Source: Archaeoglobus sp.
GTDB taxonomy: Archaea > Halobacteriota > Archaeoglobi > Archaeoglobales > Archaeoglobaceae
DNA: 8,094 nt
NCBI GenBank assembly: GCA_003978865.1
Contig: QNXS01000015.1
Location: 1-8,094 of the forward strand
Reading direction: 5' to 3'
Under the pieces are notes generated by a model. The model did not search any database. It saw only the letters and a program-made list of their open reading frames with translations, and was not told the DNA's origin. Made by a program: the position numbers and the translations under genes. Positions 5,584 through 8,094 of the stretch are shown piece by piece; positions within the stretch are counted from its first letter, which is position 1, and each line of letters opens with the position of its first letter.

Positions 5584-6336
5584 ATGTCAGAAAAATTAGA
5601 ACTCCCGGTTGTTTTAGTCAGTGGGAAAGATAGTTTCCTCGTTACAAGCTTTAAAGGGGAACTACATACCCACAAGGGAGTTATAAACCTTGAGGAGCTA
5701 ACCGAAAAAAATTATGGAGATGAAGTTAGAACACATAAAGGACAGAGCTTTAAGATTTTACCTTTCAGCCCTTCAGATTTCTTTAGGCATTTCAGGAGAT
5801 CAGCAACACCAATCATGCCAAAGGATATAGGAGCTATAATTGCAATGAGCGGTCTCAGACCAGACTCACTTGTTCTTGATGCGGGAACTGGCAGTGGAAT
5901 GCTTGCTGCATACATTGCATACTTCAACAGATACGGTGAAGTTATTACTGTTGAAAAGAGGCGAGATTTTGCTGAGGTAGCGAGAAAAAACTTCAAGCTT
6001 GCAAAACTTAAAAATATTCATCAGTTGATTGGAGATGTTAACTATATTTCCGATGGTTTCAAGAAGGAATTTGATTTGATCGTTCTTGACATGAAAGACG
6101 ATTACGTCTTCATCCCCAAAGCCAAGGATATTCTAAGAGTGGGGGGATACCTTGCAGTTTATAACCCGTATATAGAACCATCAAAAAGAGTTTACGAGAT
6201 TATGAAAAAAGCTGACTTTGTTGAACTTGAATGTTTTGAACTTTTGAAGAGTAATTACGAATTTAAAAAAATTGGAACAAGACCCGTGACCAGGGTATGG
6301 CACACGGGATTCATAGTTATTGGAAGAAAGTGCTAA
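5584..6336 (+). CDS. trmI: tRNA (adenine-N1)-methyltransferase, TrmI family
   Basis: SAM-dependent Rossmann-fold enzyme that methylates N1 of adenine in the T-loop of tRNA (A58, and often also A57 in archaea), stabilising tRNA in thermophiles. The 250 residues match archaeal TrmI (about 253). Seen: an N-terminal small beta domain with FHTHKG-like repeats (LHTHKGVINLEEL 28-39; RTHKGQSFKILP 49-60), SAM motif I LDAGTGSGMLAAY at 98-110, acidic E124 after the second strand, a DLIVLDM motif at 164-170, and the C-terminal TRPVTRVWHTGFIVI (232-246), the family RPxxRxxxHTGF block. One oddity is that the usual LDLPxP after the catalytic Asp is LDMKDDY here, so the Pro residues are missing. The start at 5584 has no Shine-Dalgarno but does have a TATA region at leaderless distance. 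Orthology is firm; exact target positions are inferred. Confidence 0.9.
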   Translation: MSEKLELPVVLVSGKDSFLVTSFKGELHTHKGVINLEELTEKNYGDEVRTHKGQSFKILPFSPSDFFRHFRRSATPIMPKDIGAIIAMSGLRPDSLVLDAGTGSGMLAAYIAYFNRYGEVITVEKRRDFAEVARKNFKLAKLKNIHQLIGDVNYISDGFKKEFDLIVLDMKDDYVFIPKAKDILRVGGYLAVYNPYIEPSKRVYEIMKKADFVELECFELLKSNYEFKKIGTRPVTRVWHTGFIVIGRKC

Positions 6337-6350
6337 CAGAATACAAGCAT

Positions 6351-6374
6351 TTGTTGTTGGAGTATTAACAACAA
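6351..6374. repeat. 8-bp perfect inverted repeat upstream of the trpB2 promoter
   Basis: TTGTTGTT (6351-6358) and AACAACAA (6367-6374) are perfect reverse complements around an 8-nt spacer. The element sits 14 bp past the trmI stop and ends 9 bp before the trpB2 TATA box. It could be a binding site for a regulator of trpB2 or a weak stem-loop at the trmI 3' end. As RNA it has only two G-C pairs. Confidence 0.45.
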
Positions 6375-6383
6375 GAACAACTC

Positions 6384-6391
6384 TTATATAT
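6384..6391 (+). promoter_or_regulatory. TATA box of trpB2
   Basis: TTATATAT within CTCTTATATATTGC. Its centre is about 24 nt before the ATG at 6412, so the transcript should begin at or within a few bases of the start codon. This, and the lack of a Shine-Dalgarno, supports 6412 over the in-frame TTG at 6391, which lies at the edge of the TATA box. Confidence 0.65.
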
Positions 6392-6411
6392 TGCACTCAT
6401 TCCCTCGGCCT

Positions 6412-7710
6412 ATGAATGTGAAAAAGATTTTGCTTGATGAGAACGAGGTACCTAAAAAATGGTACAATATACTTCCAGACTTGCCAGAACCTTTGCCTGT
6501 TCCATTACATCCTGCTACTGAGGAACCGGTAAAACCAGAAGACTTAGAACCGATATTCCCCAAAGCCCTGATAAAACAGGAAATGAGTAGTGAAAGGTGG
6601 ATCAGAATTCCAGAGGAAGTTAGAGATGTTTACAAGATATGGAGACCAACACCCTTAATAAGGGCTGAAAGGCTTGAAAAGGCTCTAAACACTCCGGCAA
6701 GAATATACTTTAAGTATGAGGGTGCAAGCCCTCCGGGAAGCCACAAGCCAAACACTGCAGTAGCTCAGGCTTACTACAATGCTAAAGAGGGAGTAGAAAG
6801 ATTAACAACTGAAACTGGTGCAGGTCAGTGGGGATCTGCTCTAAGCTTTGCCTGTAAACTTTTTGAGCTGAAGTGTATGGTATACATGGTGAAAGTCAGT
6901 TACATGCAGAAGCCCTACCGAAGAATTTTGATGGAAACATGGGGTGGAAAAGTAGTTCCCTCTCCTTCTGAAATGACTGAAGTTGGAAAAAAGGTTTTGG
7001 AGAATGATCCAGACAATCCCGGCAGTCTTGGAATAGCTATCAGTGAAGCAATAGAGGATGCTGCAAAACATGAGAATACCAAGTACAGTCTTGGTAGCGT
7101 TCTCAACCATGTGCTTATGCATCAAACAGTAATAGGGCTTGAGGCAAAAAAACAGCTTGAAACTATAGGAGAAAAGCCAGATGTAATAGTTGGATGTGTA
7201 GGCGGGGGTAGTAATTTTTCAGGTCTTTGTTATCCTTTTATAAAAGAAGCACAGAGAGAAGGAATCAGAATTATAGCTGTAGAACCAAAAGCCTGTCCAA
7301 CTTTAACAGGTGGAGAGTACAAGTACGATTATGGAGATAGTGCTGGTCTAACGCCACTTCTCAAGATGTTTACACTTGGTCACACGTTTATACCACCTCC
7401 AATTCATGCGGGAGGTTTGAGATATCACGGTGATGCCCCAACTCTGTGTTTACTCGTGAAACATGGAATAATAGATGCGAAAGCTGTAACACAAATTCCA
7501 ACTTTTGAGGCTGGAGTGCTGTTTGCAAGGACTGAAGGTATTGTACCTGCTCCTGAAACAAACCATGCAATAAGAGCTGTTATTGACGAAGCGATAAAGG
7601 CAAGAGAGAACGGAGAGGAAAAAGTTATACTTTTCAACTTCAGCGGGCATGGACTGCTTGATTTGCAGGCTTACGACGACTATCTCTACAATAAACTTAA
7701 AGACACATAA
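6412..7710 (+). CDS. trpB2: Tryptophan synthase beta chain, TrpB2 type
   Basis: PLP enzyme that condenses indole with serine (or O-phosphoserine in some TrpB2) to tryptophan. The product of 432 residues fits TrpB2 (about 420-440), longer than TrpB1 (about 390-400). Numbered from 6412: the PLP lysine is K112 in GSHKPNTA, the catalytic Glu is E134 in TETGAGQWGSA, the phosphate-binding loop is GGGSN at 264-268, and GGLRYHGDAPTL (about 334-345) is a TrpB2 hallmark. The long Pro-rich N-terminal extension (PDLPEPLPVPLHPATEEP) is also typical of TrpB2. No trpA or other trp gene adjoins it, so it is stand-alone, as often seen for TrpB2, which interacts poorly with TrpA. It may recycle indole or act as the main beta chain if no TrpB1 exists elsewhere. 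It has its own promoter and appears leaderless. Confidence 0.96.
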   Translation: MNVKKILLDENEVPKKWYNILPDLPEPLPVPLHPATEEPVKPEDLEPIFPKALIKQEMSSERWIRIPEEVRDVYKIWRPTPLIRAERLEKALNTPARIYFKYEGASPPGSHKPNTAVAQAYYNAKEGVERLTTETGAGQWGSALSFACKLFELKCMVYMVKVSYMQKPYRRILMETWGGKVVPSPSEMTEVGKKVLENDPDNPGSLGIAISEAIEDAAKHENTKYSLGSVLNHVLMHQTVIGLEAKKQLETIGEKPDVIVGCVGGGSNFSGLCYPFIKEAQREGIRIIAVEPKACPTLTGGEYKYDYGDSAGLTPLLKMFTLGHTFIPPPIHAGGLRYHGDAPTLCLLVKHGIIDAKAVTQIPTFEAGVLFARTEGIVPAPETNHAIRAVIDEAIKARENGEEKVILFNFSGHGLLDLQAYDDYLYNKLKDT

Positions 7711-7730
7711 CAATTTTTTATAATTAATTG
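7711..7730 (+). terminator. Terminator of trpB2
   Basis: A T6 run (7714-7719) begins three nt past the trpB2 stop. CAATT and AATTG (7711-7715 and 7726-7730) could also pair weakly. The site overlaps the last codons of the convergent gene, whose stop is only 13 bp away. Confidence 0.5.
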
Positions 7731-8053
7731 CATTTAAAATTTATTGTATATAAAAATATTAAACTTATAAGTGTAGATTCCATAACTGCCTGAATGAATA
7801 TACCAAAAATACCAAAAGCGGTGTAAAATGCCCCTGTGTAGCCTACGCTTGCCATAACTGGATATACTACTTTATAGCTCAAAATTGCACCCCACCCGAT
7901 CTCAAGCACCGCTGAAACAACCAAAGCGGATATCGCAACAACTTCACATTTAACTTTTGCTCTTTCTTTCATCCCTTTCGTTACTTCGGGAAAGATAACA
8001 TTAGAAGTCAACAAAAATCCCGCAAGAACTGCAAGGCTTAAAATTGCAATCAA
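7724..8053 (-). CDS. Small hypothetical membrane protein, three predicted helices
   Basis: I do not recognise this protein. It has 109 residues if started at the TTG at 8051-8053. Hydrophobic segments lie at about 2-21, 38-58 and 75-104 (the last long, with Q88 and E92 inside). The loop 26-36 (KGMKERAKVKC) is strongly basic and should face the cytoplasm. E51 falls within the second helix. Gly and Ala are frequent in helices two and three, suggesting close packing. No Shine-Dalgarno precedes the TTG. The frame stays open with no stop to the window edge, and the extra codons (about IYKIFSISFIV) would lengthen the first helix, so the true start may lie outside. A TATA-like box at 8081-8089 argues for a start within the window. 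It converges on trpB2 with a 13-bp gap. It is distantly reminiscent of small multi-helix transporter or ATP-synthase-c-like subunits, but no motif supports either. Confidence 0.6.
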   Translation of the reverse strand: MIAILSLAVLAGFLLTSNVIFPEVTKGMKERAKVKCEVVAISALVVSAVLEIGWGAILSYKVVYPVMASVGYTGAFYTAFGIFGIFIQAVMESTLISLIFLYTINFKCN

Positions 8054-8076
8054 AACTATAAAAGAAATACTAAAAA

Positions 8077-8090
8077 TTTTATATATATAG
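8077..8090 (-). promoter_or_regulatory. TATA-like box before the membrane protein
   Basis: The minus strand reads CTATATATATAAAA, placing a transcript start near 8060, just before the TTG at 8051-8053. If the coding frame really continues past the edge, this is coding sequence and not a promoter. Confidence 0.4.
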
Positions 8091-8094
8091 ATCA

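Noticed and set aside
6391..6411. Seven-residue N-terminal extension of TrpB2 from TTG at 6391
   Set aside because: The TTG lies at the edge of the TATA box, so it would be upstream of the expected transcript start. The ATG at 6412 fits a leaderless mRNA.
1..8094. CRISPR arrays, tRNA or rRNA genes, insertion sequences, riboswitches
   Set aside because: No regularly spaced repeats, cloverleaf-like segments, transposase frames or known aptamer patterns were seen on either strand.

Overview
The window looks like a piece of an A+T-rich archaeal genome, most probably from the Archaeoglobales (Archaeoglobus or a close relative). The evidence is a dissimilatory sulfite reductase locus combined with plainly archaeal genes: an alpha-type NAC protein with a UBA tail, a fused UPF0200/UPF0201 protein, an archaeal TrmI-type tRNA m1A methyltransferase and a TrpB2-type tryptophan synthase beta chain. 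Promoters also have archaeal BRE/TATA architecture. The order sumT / dsrA-dsrB-dsrD / ferredoxin matches what I recall for Archaeoglobus fulgidus. No species is claimed.

Layout. On the minus strand, from about 3080 down to 1, lies the sulfite reduction block: dsrA (TTG start, strong Shine-Dalgarno and TATA box), dsrB (its ATG abuts the dsrA stop), dsrD, and then a 2[4Fe-4S] ferredoxin. The ferredoxin is separated from dsrD by oligo-T tracts and has its own TATA box. Divergent from dsrA, across a 217-bp control region, is an S-adenosylmethionine uroporphyrinogen III C-methyltransferase (3245-3970). This is the first committed enzyme of siroheme synthesis, and siroheme is the DsrAB cofactor. 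A convergent 168-bp gap (3971-4138) follows, holding a TATA-like element and a 12-bp palindrome.

The minus-strand UPF0200/UPF0201 fusion (a P-loop nucleotide kinase-like domain plus an L5-like probable RNA-binding domain) is divergent from nac, trmI and trpB2, all on the plus strand. The fusion protein, nac and trmI form a small translation-flavoured neighbourhood. trmI and trpB2 have TATA boxes placed for leaderless or near-leaderless transcripts, whereas the dsr genes and the ferredoxin have recognisable Shine-Dalgarno sequences. At the right edge is a small three-helix membrane protein on the minus strand. I do not recognise it, and its reading frame stays open to the window end.

The genes work together mainly in the left half. 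DsrAB reduces sulfite to the sulfide level, DsrD modulates it, the ferredoxin is a candidate electron carrier and SumT feeds siroheme synthesis. There is no rRNA, tRNA, CRISPR array, insertion sequence or obvious prophage material. No stretch without a gene exceeds 300 bases. I found no clearly undescribed system; the items worth a second look are mostly regulatory architecture, the fusion protein, a divergent motif in TrmI and the unknown membrane protein.
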